A stretch of 46,168 bases of DNA from Caldilineae bacterium (GTDB lineage Bacteria > Chloroflexota > Anaerolineae > DUEN01), in the NCBI GenBank assembly GCA_011176545.1, contig DUEN01000009.1, positions 73,510 to 119,677 on the forward strand. The letters are read 5' to 3'. The translations under genes and the position numbers were made by a program. This document shows, one piece after another, positions 11,212 to 20,294 of this stretch (its first letter is position 1; every line of letters begins with the position of its first letter). Under the pieces are notes generated by a model, which made no database searches, had not been told where the DNA came from, and saw nothing but the letters and a program-made list of their open reading frames with translations.

Positions 11212-14200
11212 CTAGAACAGGCGCAACTGTTCGGCGGGGGGAGGCTTTCGCTGCCTTCGTCTCGCCTCCGCCTCGCGCACCTCTTTCAGCGCGGCTTCGA
11301 TGTCGTTCAGGAAGCGAGAAGGAGACTGCTCCATCCGGCGGCCGAAGAGGAAACGGGTACGAGCGTGCGTCAGGATCAGCTTGCGTTGTGCTCGCGTCAT
11401 GCCGACGTAGAAGAGCCGGCGCTCCTCATCCAGGTCCGCGCGGCCATCCTCCGGCAGATAGGGCAACAGCCCCTCCTCGCAACCCACGATGAAGACCACG
11501 GGGAACTCCAGGCCCTTGGCCGCGTGCAGCGTCATCAAGGCCACGCGATCCGCCCTGGGATCGTAGGCGTCGGTCTCACTTTGCAGCGTCACCGCCTCCA
11601 GGAACGCGGCTAGTCGATCATCGAACGCCGCCGCGCGGGAAGCCAGTTGCCGCAGATGCTCCTCCTCATCCTCAGTCAGATCTCGCTGCGCCGCCAGGAA
11701 ATAATGGACGCGCTCGACGAGTTGAGCCACGGATAGGCCATCGGGCGTCGAGTCGTGATCGCCGAGGGACATGTTTTCCCATAAGGACGCGAGGGCGGCC
11801 AGTCGTCGTCGTTGAGCAGCCGTGAGGCCCGTCAGATCAGCCGCGTGGGCCAGGGCCTCGGCCAGCGCGTCGGGATGGGCTGATATCACCGCCAGCACGC
11901 GATCCAGCGCCTCCGCGGAGAAGCGCTCCTTTCCGGAGCTCAGGATCACTTCCAGATGGAGACGAGAGCGCGGGTTGTGCAGGAGCCAGAGGCAGGCCAG
12001 AGCTTCTCGTACGACCGGGCGGGCATAGAAGGGGACCTGCCCTATGGTCTGATAGGGGATACCCGAGCGGTCGAAGGCCTCCAGGAGAGGGGCGACCTGA
12101 GCGCGCAGGCGGTAGAGGACCACGAAGTCTCCAAAGGAGCGGGCGCTCGGGTGATCGTCCTCCACGCGGCCGGAGTCCAGGGAGAAGTAGCTGGTGCCTC
12201 CCATCATACGTTCGATCTGATGGACGACGTACTCCGCCTCGGCTTTCTCCGTAGGCGCCTGGTAGACCTCCAGTTTCACCTCTTCCACGAACTGGGACCA
12301 GAGCTGCATCGCGTCCCGGTCGGGGCTCTTGCTGATGACTTGAGTGGCCGCGTCCAGGATGGCCTGGACGGAACGGTAGTTCTGGGTCAGACGTACGACC
12401 CGTGCGTCGGGATAATCCCGTTGGAAGGAGAGGAAATAACGACGATCCGCGCCACGAAAGCCGTAAATGGCCTGGTCTGGGTCTCCGATGACGCAGAGGT
12501 TAGCCCCGCCCGCGGTGAGCAGCCGCAACAGGCGATATTGAGCGTGGTTGACATCCTGGTACTCGTCCACGGAGATCCAGCGGTAGTGAGCGTGAAGGGT
12601 CTGGAGGACGTCAGGGTGATCTTCGAGCAGGTGGACAGTCTTGACGACTAGGTCGTCGAAGTCGATGGCCTGGACCCGACGGAGGGCCTCCTCGTAGGCG
12701 CGATAGGCGGCCTTAAGCGCGGCCGCTTCCATCGCCTCACCACCTCGCTCCGGCAGGAGCACATCGGAGAGAGCATCTGCCAGGTCGGGCGACTCCGGGG
12801 TGAGCAGGCGATTCTTGGCTGCGGCGATGAGGCCCAGGTATACGTCTACCCGGCGGCGATCCAGATCCGGGAGCGCGCGTCGGAGTATCCACCGCCGTTC
12901 CTCATCCCCGATGATGGTGAAATCGGAGGGGATACCTGCCCTTTCGCCCCATTGGCGCAGGAGCATGGCGCCGAAGGCGTGAAAGGTCTTGATGGTGATG
13001 CGGCTCGCGACGTCCTGGCCCAGGAGGCCCGCCAGGCGTTCGGCCATCTCCCCCGCGGCCTTGTTGGTGAAGGTGATGGCGAGGACGCTCTCCGGATCCA
13101 CACCCCGCTCCTGGATAAGATAGGCGATGCGGACCGTCAGGGTGCGCGTCTTGCCGGTGCCCGGCCCCGCTACGATGATCAACGGAGCATCGATGCACTG
13201 TACGGCCTCCCTTTGTTGAGGGTTGAGAGCGTCCAGCGGGGAGGGTGGTGCAGATGGAGGATGGACGGGCGATGGGCTGACGACGTCTGGGTCGAAGGGC
13301 GGCAGAGGGGCCGGTTGGACGTGAGCGGTGTCCTGTTCTGCGGGGGTAACAGATGTTCCTGGCTCCGTAGATTGGGAGGTGAGCTCCGGCGCGTAAGCCG
13401 CAGGCTGTTCCTGAACGCCCGCGGCAGGTCCGGGGAGGGCGTCGCCGAAGAGGCCCATCTGCATCGAGGGGGCCCGATCCTCTACCTCGTCGAAGAGTTT
13501 GATGATGCCGTATTCGCCGTCGTACCCGGGGATGGCCGTTACCTGGCCCTGGCGCATGCGGCCGATTCCCGCGGCCAGGCGATCGCCGCCAACAGTAGCA
13601 ATCGCCTCCAGCGGGACATCCATGAGGATGGCGAGCTCCGGCCCCAGGTGAGCGAGCAGGCGCTCATACTCTCGCCGCACGCGCTTGCTGCCGGAGCCGA
13701 CGCCTAAGAGCTCGCCCAGGATCTCGGTCAGGGGGATGAGGCTATGGAAGGGATGAGCGTTCGGCTTGCGCGCGCCTTCGGGTCGATCGGCGAGGGTCTC
13801 CACGCGGTGCATGACCCCCACGGTGACGGGTTTGCCGCACACAGGGCATAAACCGCCATGGGCCAAAGTGGTCTTAGGGTCCCAGGAGATGCCGCACTTG
13901 CGGTGGCCGTCGTAGTGGTACTTCCCCTCCTCTGGGAAGAACTCTATGGTGCCCAGACAAGCCTTAAGATCGCCGGTCTTAAGCGCGTCGAAGATGGCCG
14001 TGTAGGCGAGCTCGGTGTCGAAGAGGGTGGCCTCCCGGGCCAGCTTTTGGGGAGAATGGGCATCAGAGCAGGAGATGAGGGTATACCGGTCGAGCGCGGA
14101 GACGCGCCAGTTCATGGGCGGGTCGGAGGAGAGGCCCGTCTCCAGGGCGAAGATGTGCGGGGTAAGGTCATCGAAGCACTCCTCCACGGCATCGAAGCCG

Positions 14201-14733
14201 GATCTGGAGCCGAGGAGCGAGAACCAGGGGGTCCAGATATGGGCCGGGACGAGATGGCAGTCAGGATCGATCTCGAGCACGATCTCCAGAAGATCGCGAG
14301 AGTCCAGGCCGAGGATCGGGCGGCCATCGGCGCGGATATTACTGATCTTCTCCAGCGCGGCCTGGAGCTTCTCTGCGGCCTCGAAGGAGGGGACGAAGAC
14401 CACGTTGTGGATCTTGCGCACGCGGCCGTTCTTCTTGTAGATGTTGCTGATCTCCCCCGTCAGGATGAAACGTACGGTGCCCTGACAGGCAGGGGGTACC
14501 CCTTCAGCCACGGCCTTCGCCACGTCTTCCTTGAGCCGGAAGAGCCCCTCCTCCGCGGGCTCGAGGGTTTCCTTAAGCTCCGCTGTCCAGCCAGGATGTG
14601 TGATATCACCCGTGCCCACGATATGGACGCCCTTACGCTGGGCCCATATGGCCAGGTGAGGGATGGTGAGGTCCCGGCTTGTGGCCCGGGAGTAATGGGA
14701 ATGAATGTGAAAGTCAGCGACGAGTTTCATCAT
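11212..14733 (-). CDS. Endonuclease Q-like PHP nuclease fused to a UvrD/PcrA-type helicase
   Basis: 1173 residues in one uninterrupted frame. Residues 1 to about 425 form a PHP-type nuclease resembling endonuclease Q: DFHIHSHYS (metal-binding H-x-H), GTGDITHPGW, TGEISNIYKK, HIWTPWFSLLGS, SCSDAHSP, and a zinc-finger-like set with C before GISWDPK and LCPVCGKP. EndoQ nicks DNA 5' of deaminated bases and abasic sites. A Pro-rich linker (about 430-505) leads to a superfamily 1 helicase: Walker A AGPGTGKTRTL, Ia ITFTNKAAGEMAERL, II VDEYQDVNHAQ, III GDPDQAIYGFRGAD, IV LTQNYRS, V MTLHAAKGLEFP, VI RRLFYVGMTRAQ. All core motifs of both halves are present, so both activities are plausible. The fusion suggests nicking at a damaged base followed by unwinding. 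The start ATGATG is preceded by GAGGG. Confidence 0.9.
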   Translation of the reverse strand: MMKLVADFHIHSHYSRATSRDLTIPHLAIWAQRKGVHIVGTGDITHPGWTAELKETLEPAEEGLFRLKEDVAKAVAEGVPPACQGTVRFILTGEISNIYKKNGRVRKIHNVVFVPSFEAAEKLQAALEKISNIRADGRPILGLDSRDLLEIVLEIDPDCHLVPAHIWTPWFSLLGSRSGFDAVEECFDDLTPHIFALETGLSSDPPMNWRVSALDRYTLISCSDAHSPQKLAREATLFDTELAYTAIFDALKTGDLKACLGTIEFFPEEGKYHYDGHRKCGISWDPKTTLAHGGLCPVCGKPVTVGVMHRVETLADRPEGARKPNAHPFHSLIPLTEILGELLGVGSGSKRVRREYERLLAHLGPELAILMDVPLEAIATVGGDRLAAGIGRMRQGQVTAIPGYDGEYGIIKLFDEVEDRAPSMQMGLFGDALPGPAAGVQEQPAAYAPELTSQSTEPGTSVTPAEQDTAHVQPAPLPPFDPDVVSPSPVHPPSAPPSPLDALNPQQREAVQCIDAPLIIVAGPGTGKTRTLTVRIAYLIQERGVDPESVLAITFTNKAAGEMAERLAGLLGQDVASRITIKTFHAFGAMLLRQWGERAGIPSDFTIIGDEERRWILRRALPDLDRRRVDVYLGLIAAAKNRLLTPESPDLADALSDVLLPERGGEAMEAAALKAAYRAYEEALRRVQAIDFDDLVVKTVHLLEDHPDVLQTLHAHYRWISVDEYQDVNHAQYRLLRLLTAGGANLCVIGDPDQAIYGFRGADRRYFLSFQRDYPDARVVRLTQNYRSVQAILDAATQVISKSPDRDAMQLWSQFVEEVKLEVYQAPTEKAEAEYVVHQIERMMGGTSYFSLDSGRVEDDHPSARSFGDFVVLYRLRAQVAPLLEAFDRSGIPYQTIGQVPFYARPVVREALACLWLLHNPRSRLHLEVILSSGKERFSAEALDRVLAVISAHPDALAEALAHAADLTGLTAAQRRRLAALASLWENMSLGDHDSTPDGLSVAQLVERVHYFLAAQRDLTEDEEEHLRQLASRAAAFDDRLAAFLEAVTLQSETDAYDPRADRVALMTLHAAKGLEFPVVFIVGCEEGLLPYLPEDGRADLDEERRLFYVGMTRAQRKLILTHARTRFLFGRRMEQSPSRFLNDIEAALKEVREAEARRRQRKPPPAEQLRLF

Positions 14734-14805
14734 TGCACCCTCTTCGATCTGAACCTCAATACCCGGCTATCGGACAGTGCGACCGAATGAAGCCGGCGCG
14801 CGAGT

Positions 14806-14835
14806 TTGCCCAGCCTTCGCCTAGTATTGTAGAAT
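14806..14835 (+). promoter_or_regulatory. Putative promoter of xpt-guaA
   Basis: TTGCCC (14806-14811), an 18-bp spacer and TAGAAT (14830-14835) lie 35 bp before the xpt start. A strong ribosome site AAAGGAGGA at 14852-14860 supports the GTG start at 14871. No purine-riboswitch fold was recognised in the short leader. Confidence 0.45.
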
Positions 14836-14870
14836 AACTTGACCGTTCGCGAAAGGAGGAGGGCATCGGC

Positions 14871-15443
14871 GTGGAAGCCTTAAAACAGCGCATCCTGGCC
14901 GAGGGGCGCAATTTAGGGCGAGGGATCCTCAAGGTCGATAGTTTCATCAATCACCAGGTGGATCCCACATTGATGATGGAGGTCGGACGGGCTTTGGCCG
15001 ATCGGTTCCGCGACGCGGGCGTCACCAAGGTCATCACGGCCGAGATTTCTGGCATCGCCCCCGCGCTGACGACCGCCCTGGCGCTGGGGGTGCCGATCGT
15101 GTACGCCCGCAAGAGCAAGCCCATCACCATGCCCGACCAGGTCTATCGGGATGTCGCCCCGTCCCACACCAAGGGACGGGAAGTGGAGCTGTTGGTCTCC
15201 CCGGAGTACCTGGGGCCGGAGGATCGGGTGCTCCTGGTGGACGACTTTCTGGCCACCGGCCAGACCATCGCCGCGCTGGTGCGCATCGTCCAGCAGGCTG
15301 GCGCTACCCTGGTCGGCATCGGCGCGGTGATCGAGAAGCGGTTTGAGGGCGGCCGTGAGCAGTTGGAGTCCCTGGGGGTCCCCATCGAATCCTTGGTGGT
15401 CATCACGAGTATGCAGGATGGCCGCATCGAGTTCGCGGAGTAA
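14871..15443 (+). CDS. xpt: Xanthine phosphoribosyltransferase
   Basis: 190 residues, the usual length of Xpt, which makes XMP from xanthine and PRPP in cytoplasmic purine salvage. The type-I phosphoribosyltransferase PRPP-binding motif is visible as VLLVDDFLATGQTIAAL (about residues 121-137). The family N-terminus MEALKQRILAEGRNLGRGILKVDSFINHQVDP is diagnostic in wording (here split by position: MEALKQRIL, then LKVDSFINHQVDP). YARKSKP and PSHTKGREV are further family blocks. The start is a GTG, chosen because AAAGGAGGA lies just before it. guaA follows after three bases, so both steps from xanthine to GMP sit in one operon. Confidence 0.95.
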   Translation: MEALKQRILAEGRNLGRGILKVDSFINHQVDPTLMMEVGRALADRFRDAGVTKVITAEISGIAPALTTALALGVPIVYARKSKPITMPDQVYRDVAPSHTKGREVELLVSPEYLGPEDRVLLVDDFLATGQTIAALVRIVQQAGATLVGIGAVIEKRFEGGREQLESLGVPIESLVVITSMQDGRIEFAE

Positions 15444-15446
15444 TCG

Positions 15447-16991
15447 ATGACTCGAGAGGCCATCGTCGTCGTTGACTTCGGCTCGCAGTACGCTCAGCTC
15501 ATCGCCCGCCGGGTGCGCGAGGCGCATGTCTACTCCGAGCTGGTCCTTTGGGATGCCCCAGACGAGGCGTTCGAGCGGCTGGAGCCTAAAGGGTTCATCC
15601 TCTCGGGGGGGCCGGCCAGCGTGTATGAGCCGGACGCGCCGCGCCTGCCGAAGGCGGTGCTCCGGGCGGGCAAGCCGGTATTGGGCATCTGTTACGGGAT
15701 GCAGACGTTGGCCCACGAGCTGGGTGGGCGTGTGGCCCCCGCCCGGGAGCGGGAATATGGCCCCGCAGAGTTGGAGATCCTCGATCCGTCAGCGCCGCTC
15801 TTCGCCGAGGTGCCCCAACGTCAGCCCGTGTGGATGAGCCACGGCGACCGCATCGAATCCCCTCCGCCCGGATGGTCGATCCTGGCGCGCACGGACAACT
15901 CTCCCATCGCCGCCATGGGAGACGTCGTCCGTGGTTGGTATGGCCTACAATTCCATCCGGAGGTGGAGCATACCCGCTACGGCCGTGAGATCCTGCGCAA
16001 CTTCCTGTATCGCGTGTGTGGCTGCCAGGGCACGTGGACGGCCGGTTCGTTCATCGACGAGGCGGTGGCCCGGATCCGTGAACAGGTGGGGAACGGCCGC
16101 GTCATCTGTGGGCTGAGCGGCGGCGTGGACTCCGCGGTGACGGCGGCGCTGGTCGGCCGCGCGGTGGGCGATCAGCTCACGTGCATCTTCGTCAATACGG
16201 GCCTATTGCGGGCGGGCGAGCCGGAACAGGTCGTGGAGACATTCCAGCGATCGCTGGGGTTGCGGCTGGTGGCCGTGGACGCCACCGAGGAGTTCCTGGC
16301 TGATCTAGCTGGGGTCACGGATCCCGAGGAGAAGCGCAGGCGCATCGGCGCGCGATTCATCCGCGTGTTCGAGCGAGAAGCACGGGCGTTGGGGCAGGTG
16401 GATTTCCTCGCCCAGGGCACTCTGTATCCTGACGTGATCGAGTCGACCTCGGCCGAGACGCGGGCCGCGCAGAAGATCAAGACACATCACAATGTGGGCG
16501 GTCTGCCGCCTGACCTTAAGTTCAAGCTGATCGAGCCACTGCGCTATCTGTTCAAGGACGAGGTGCGCGCCGTAGGCGAGGCGCTGGGGCTGCCGGAGGA
16601 GATCGTGTGGCGGCACCCGTTCCCAGGCCCAGGGCTGGCCATCCGCATCCTGGGCGAGGTGACGTGGGAGCGTTTGGAGACGTTGCGCCGGGCGGATGCC
16701 ATCTTGTTGGAGGAATTACGCGCGGCGGGGCTCTACCGCCAGACGGCCCAGGTCTTCGCCGTGTTGCTGCCCGTGCGCTCTGTGGGCGTCATGGGCGATG
16801 GCCGCACGTACGCGAACGTGATCGCCATCCGCGCCGTGACCACGGAGGATTTCATGACGGCGGACTGGGCTCGCCTGCCCTATGATCTGCTAGCCCGCAT
16901 CAGCAGCCGGATCGTCAACGAAGTCCCCGGCGTGAATCGGGTGGTCTACGACATCACATCCAAGCCGCCCGGGACCATCGAGTGGGAGTGA
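15447..16991 (+). CDS. guaA: GMP synthase (glutamine-hydrolysing)
   Basis: 514 residues, the full length of single-chain GuaA, which converts XMP to GMP using ATP and glutamine. The N-terminal class-I amidotransferase domain shows the nucleophile Cys in [19 protein letters not shown] and the His-Glu pair in [11 protein letters not shown]. The ATP-pyrophosphatase domain shows the P-loop [12 protein letters not shown] (about residue 225) and [14 protein letters not shown]. The C-terminal dimerisation domain has [16 protein letters not shown] and ends with the canonical [10 protein letters not shown]. It is three bases downstream of xpt, and an in-frame alternative start for the next gene overlaps its end. 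Identification is secure. Confidence 0.98.
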   Translation: MTREAIVVVDFGSQYAQLIARRVREAHVYSELVLWDAPDEAFERLEPKGFILSGGPASVYEPDAPRLPKAVLRAGKPVLGICYGMQTLAHELGGRVAPAREREYGPAELEILDPSAPLFAEVPQRQPVWMSHGDRIESPPPGWSILARTDNSPIAAMGDVVRGWYGLQFHPEVEHTRYGREILRNFLYRVCGCQGTWTAGSFIDEAVARIREQVGNGRVICGLSGGVDSAVTAALVGRAVGDQLTCIFVNTGLLRAGEPEQVVETFQRSLGLRLVAVDATEEFLADLAGVTDPEEKRRRIGARFIRVFEREARALGQVDFLAQGTLYPDVIESTSAETRAAQKIKTHHNVGGLPPDLKFKLIEPLRYLFKDEVRAVGEALGLPEEIVWRHPFPGPGLAIRILGEVTWERLETLRRADAILLEELRAAGLYRQTAQVFAVLLPVRSVGVMGDGRTYANVIAIRAVTTEDFMTADWARLPYDLLARISSRIVNEVPGVNRVVYDITSKPPGTIEWE

Positions 16992-17029
16992 GGCGCGGCC
17001 CGGGCGTCCTCGGAGCCGCGAAGGGTTCG

Positions 17030-18451
17030 ATGCGCGGGTTTCGTGTGTTCTGGCTGGGGCTGCTGGCCCTTCTGGCCGTCTCGTTGGGCCCGCGGCTGTG
17101 GATGTATCGACGGGAGATGGGGCCTGTCCCTCCGGGCGTGATCGTCGCCGGGTTGGATCTCAGCGGCGCCCACACGCTGAGCGAAGCCGCGCGGATGCTC
17201 CAGGACGCGCTCGCTCAGCCGGTGATCGTTCGCTACGCCGATCAGCCCCTCCTCTTACGTCCCTCGGAGATCGGCTTCCAGCCGGATCTTCAGGCTGCTC
17301 TCATCGAGGCCAGGCGCTATCGGTCCGGTGAACACTTCTGGCGAGGCTTCTGGGCCTATCTCCTCCATCGGCCACCCCCGCGGGTTGAGATCCCCGTCCA
17401 ATTCTCGGTGGATACGGAGGCTCTAGCCACCTGGCTCGGGGATGTGGCCAGGCGATACGACCGTGATCCGGTACCTCCTCGCGTCGTCCCCGCCACAGGA
17501 CAGATCGCGCCCGGCAAGCCCGGGCAGCGATTGGATCTCCAGGCTTCCGTGCCGAATCTGATCGCCGCGCTCACCCGGGCGACCGATCGGCAGGCCGATC
17601 TGGTGGTCATCGAGGAGCCGCCGCCGAGGCCGGACATCTCGTTGCTCCACGATCTGCTACAACAGCGTATCGAGAGCTTCCCCGGCATCGCCAGCATCTG
17701 GGTGCGGGACATCCACAACCGGCGAGAGGTCGGGATCAACGAGGAAGTGGCCTACGCGGCCATGAGCACGATGAAGATCGCCATTCTGGTGGAGGTTTAT
17801 CGCCATCTGGACGGCGAGCCTGATGTGGAGACGTCCCGCCTGATCTCGGAGACGATGCGGTTGAGCGGGAATTACACGGCTAACTTGCTTTTGGGCCTTA
17901 TCGGCGACGGCAGCCCGGATCGCGGCGCGCAGATCGTGACGCAGTCGATGCGTCGGCTGGGGCTACGCAACACCTTCATCGCCGCGCCGTATGATAAGCA
18001 CTCGGGGGTGCCTCCGCGCGTGGTCACGCCGGCCAACCAGCGCAAAGACCTGGACACGAAGCCGGATCCGTTCATGCAGACCACGGCCAAGGACATGGGG
18101 CTGCTCATGGAGATGATCGTGCAGTGCGCCGAAGGAGGCGGGACCCTGTTGGCCGCCTACCCGGATGAGCTCACGCCGCACGAGTGTCAGGAGATGATCG
18201 ATTGGATGGCAGGGCTGCGCATCGGCGTGCTGCTGGAAGCGGGGGTGCCGGAGGGCACGCGCATGGCCCATAAGCACGGTTTCATCGACGATACCCACGG
18301 TGATGTAGCTGCGATCTGGGGGCCGAATGGGCCTTACGTCATCGCTGTCTTCTTATATCGGCCGGTATGGCTGGAATGGGAGCTAAGCTCGACGCTCATG
18401 GCCGACCTCTCCCGCATTACATACGAATTCCTGAGAGATTATCCACCATGA
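17030..18451 (+). CDS. Beta-lactamase-like serine hydrolase with peptidoglycan-binding-like N-domain
   Basis: About 473 residues from the ATG at 17030 (a GTG at 16982 overlapping guaA would add 16). A signal/anchor segment VFWLGLLALLAVSLGP comes first. A region of about 190 residues resembling VanW-associated peptidoglycan-binding-4 domains follows (PGVIVAGLDLSGAHTLSEA). The C-terminal half is a class-A beta-lactamase-type fold: S-x-x-K as STMK in YAAMSTMKIAI, S-x-N as SGN in RLSGNYTANLLLG, and K-x-G as KHG in RMAHKHGFIDD. The motifs would allow acyl-serine chemistry, but KHG differs from the usual KTG/KSG. A cell-wall enzyme or esterase is as likely as a resistance enzyme. It is coupled to the next gene by an ATGA overlap. 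Confidence 0.82.
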   Translation: MRGFRVFWLGLLALLAVSLGPRLWMYRREMGPVPPGVIVAGLDLSGAHTLSEAARMLQDALAQPVIVRYADQPLLLRPSEIGFQPDLQAALIEARRYRSGEHFWRGFWAYLLHRPPPRVEIPVQFSVDTEALATWLGDVARRYDRDPVPPRVVPATGQIAPGKPGQRLDLQASVPNLIAALTRATDRQADLVVIEEPPPRPDISLLHDLLQQRIESFPGIASIWVRDIHNRREVGINEEVAYAAMSTMKIAILVEVYRHLDGEPDVETSRLISETMRLSGNYTANLLLGLIGDGSPDRGAQIVTQSMRRLGLRNTFIAAPYDKHSGVPPRVVTPANQRKDLDTKPDPFMQTTAKDMGLLMEMIVQCAEGGGTLLAAYPDELTPHECQEMIDWMAGLRIGVLLEAGVPEGTRMAHKHGFIDDTHGDVAAIWGPNGPYVIAVFLYRPVWLEWELSSTLMADLSRITYEFLRDYPP

Positions 18452-20205
18452 TATCACCTGAGCCCAGGCGGCGCCGCAGAGGTTATAGATGGGGCATCCT
18501 CCCCACTCTTTTGCTATTCATCACGCTCTTCCTCTCGCTGACGCCTACGTCGGGCTACGCGGATGCCCGTTGTAGGGGCAAGGCATGCCTTGCCCCTACG
18601 ATTCGCCCGTCCCTGCGAATGAATGGTGGGATGGTGATCTTCATGCATACGACGCAGGCCGATTTCATGGCGGGTGAGCGGGATCATCTGGATGCCCGCG
18701 GCCTGGACGCGCTGGGCACGCCCTATGCCTATGATCAGGATCCACGCGGCTTCCTGCGGCTGCGCTCCCAGCCAGGCGCGTGGACCAAGTACTCGGACAA
18801 CCCAGTGTTCAACACTGGTCCGACCGGCGCCTGGGATGCCACGGTGGTGGATGAGGCCAAGGTGATCTTCGACGGCGAGACCTTCCACATGTGGTACTCT
18901 GGCCGCAATCGGGATGAGCCGCCCGCGGGCCGCCACAAGGCGCCCATGCGCATCGGCTATGCCACCTCGCCGGATGGCATTCATTGGACGCGGCATCCTG
19001 AGAATCCGGTGCTGGATGTGGGCCCTGCCGATGGCCCTGACGCCAACATCGTCTATCCGGCCTTCGTCCTCTTCGACGGCGAGCAGTTCCGCATGTGGTA
19101 CAGCGCTCACGACTTCGAGCGGTGGTCCATCAACTACGCTACCTCGCCGGACGGCGTGCACTGGACGCGATACGAGGGGAACCCGCTCATGGTGGCGGAG
19201 CGGGACGGTCGTTGGGACGCGAATTACATCTCCGAGCCGGCTGTGCTCTTCAACGGCGAGAAGTTCGAGATGTGGTACAACGGCGGGTCGGAGCGGACGG
19301 ACACGCTTCGCATCGGCTATGCCTGGTCGCTCGATGGGCTGCACTGGGCACGGCGGGCCGAGGATCGCTGGGTGCTGGACGTCGGCCCATTGGGATCCTG
19401 GAGCGATTTCTCCGTCGCCCGGGCCCACGTGATCTTCGACGGCGAGCGGTATCAGATGTGGCATGAGGGGCACGACGGCAAGCACTGGCGGATCGGGTAC
19501 GAGGTCTCGGACGATGGCATCCACTGGCGGCCGGGGCCGGACAATCCCATCCTGGATTTGGGTCCGGCCGGGAGCTGGGACAGTGTCCACGTGGCCGAGC
19601 CCTATGTGCTTTTCGACGGCAATCTGTACCGCTTATGGTATTCTGGCTACGACGGCGATAAGTATCGGATCGGCCTGGCCACGGCGCCGCCGGTATACAG
19701 CGAGCGCGGTATGTTCACCTCGCCGCCGATAGATGCGGGACAGCCTGTGCTGTGGCGAGAGCTGCGATGGACGGCCCGAGTGCCCGAAGGCACGGGTCTG
19801 GCCGTGGCCGTCCGCACGAGTTCTGATGGCGAGACCTGGGGCGAGTGGATCCCGGTGGCAGAGAACAGCGTCGAGGGCGAGAACGTGGCCCGCCTTGACA
19901 TGTCGCCGGCGCGCTACCTGCAATACCAGATCGTGTTCACTACGGAGGATCCGGCCCGTTCCCCAGTCCTGGAGGAGGTGAGCGGCGCAGCCTTGCTCCC
20001 GACGCCGACGCCCACAGCCACCTCTACGGCTACGCCTACGGTCACGCCGACTGCGACGCCTACGCCTATATTCACGCCAACTCCCACGCCGACGCCGACC
20101 CCGATCGTGGCCATGGTGGCGTGGCCAACCGGATTCCTGCTCATCAGCGCGGCCGTGCTCCTCCTGGGCGGGTTGGCGATCGGAGCATCCCTGCGTCGTC
20201 GGTGA
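18448..20205 (+). CDS. Secreted beta-propeller protein (GH43/GH130-like blades), membrane-anchored
   Basis: About 585 residues from an ATG overlapping the upstream stop (ATGA). It has a signal peptide (LPTLLLFITLFLSLTPTSGYADA). At least five repeats read like W-D-x-x-x-V-x-E-P-x-V-I-F-D-G-E-x-F-x-M-W-Y-S-G followed by R-I-G-Y-A-T-S-P-D-G-x-H-W-T-R. Such blades are typical of five-bladed glycoside hydrolase families 32/43/130. Catalytic acids cannot be assigned with confidence, so hydrolase, phosphorylase or binding function all remain possible. A Thr-Pro linker precedes a C-terminal membrane helix (GFLLISAAVLLLGGLAIGA) and three Arg, so it is probably anchored. A 28-bp palindromic repeat sits in frame immediately after the signal peptide (see separate entry). 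Confidence 0.8.
   Translation: MISPEPRRRRRGYRWGILPTLLLFITLFLSLTPTSGYADARCRGKACLAPTIRPSLRMNGGMVIFMHTTQADFMAGERDHLDARGLDALGTPYAYDQDPRGFLRLRSQPGAWTKYSDNPVFNTGPTGAWDATVVDEAKVIFDGETFHMWYSGRNRDEPPAGRHKAPMRIGYATSPDGIHWTRHPENPVLDVGPADGPDANIVYPAFVLFDGEQFRMWYSAHDFERWSINYATSPDGVHWTRYEGNPLMVAERDGRWDANYISEPAVLFNGEKFEMWYNGGSERTDTLRIGYAWSLDGLHWARRAEDRWVLDVGPLGSWSDFSVARAHVIFDGERYQMWHEGHDGKHWRIGYEVSDDGIHWRPGPDNPILDLGPAGSWDSVHVAEPYVLFDGNLYRLWYSGYDGDKYRIGLATAPPVYSERGMFTSPPIDAGQPVLWRELRWTARVPEGTGLAVAVRTSSDGETWGEWIPVAENSVEGENVARLDMSPARYLQYQIVFTTEDPARSPVLEEVSGAALLPTPTPTATSTATPTVTPTATPTPIFTPTPTPTPTPIVAMVAWPTGFLLISAAVLLLGGLAIGASLRRR
18572..18599. repeat. 28-bp perfect palindromic repeat inside a coding sequence
   Basis: Arms GTAGGGGCAAGGCA and TGCCTTGCCCCTAC form a perfect 28-bp palindrome. 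It lies in frame in the propeller gene and is translated as CRGKACLAPT, just after the signal-peptide region. Its outer halves match the copies at 23821 and 45157. Confidence 0.85.
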
Positions 20206-20294
20206 CGCGGGGCGGCGGGTTTAGCAGCGGCCGATTTAGCCGTCGCCTGTTTTCGATACGCTTTTCAGCATGAAGGGAAGCGTGAGGAAGACAT

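Noticed and set aside
14836-14870. Purine riboswitch ahead of xpt
   Set aside because: The leader between the predicted promoter and the ribosome site is too short for the three-stem aptamer and lacks its conserved loops.
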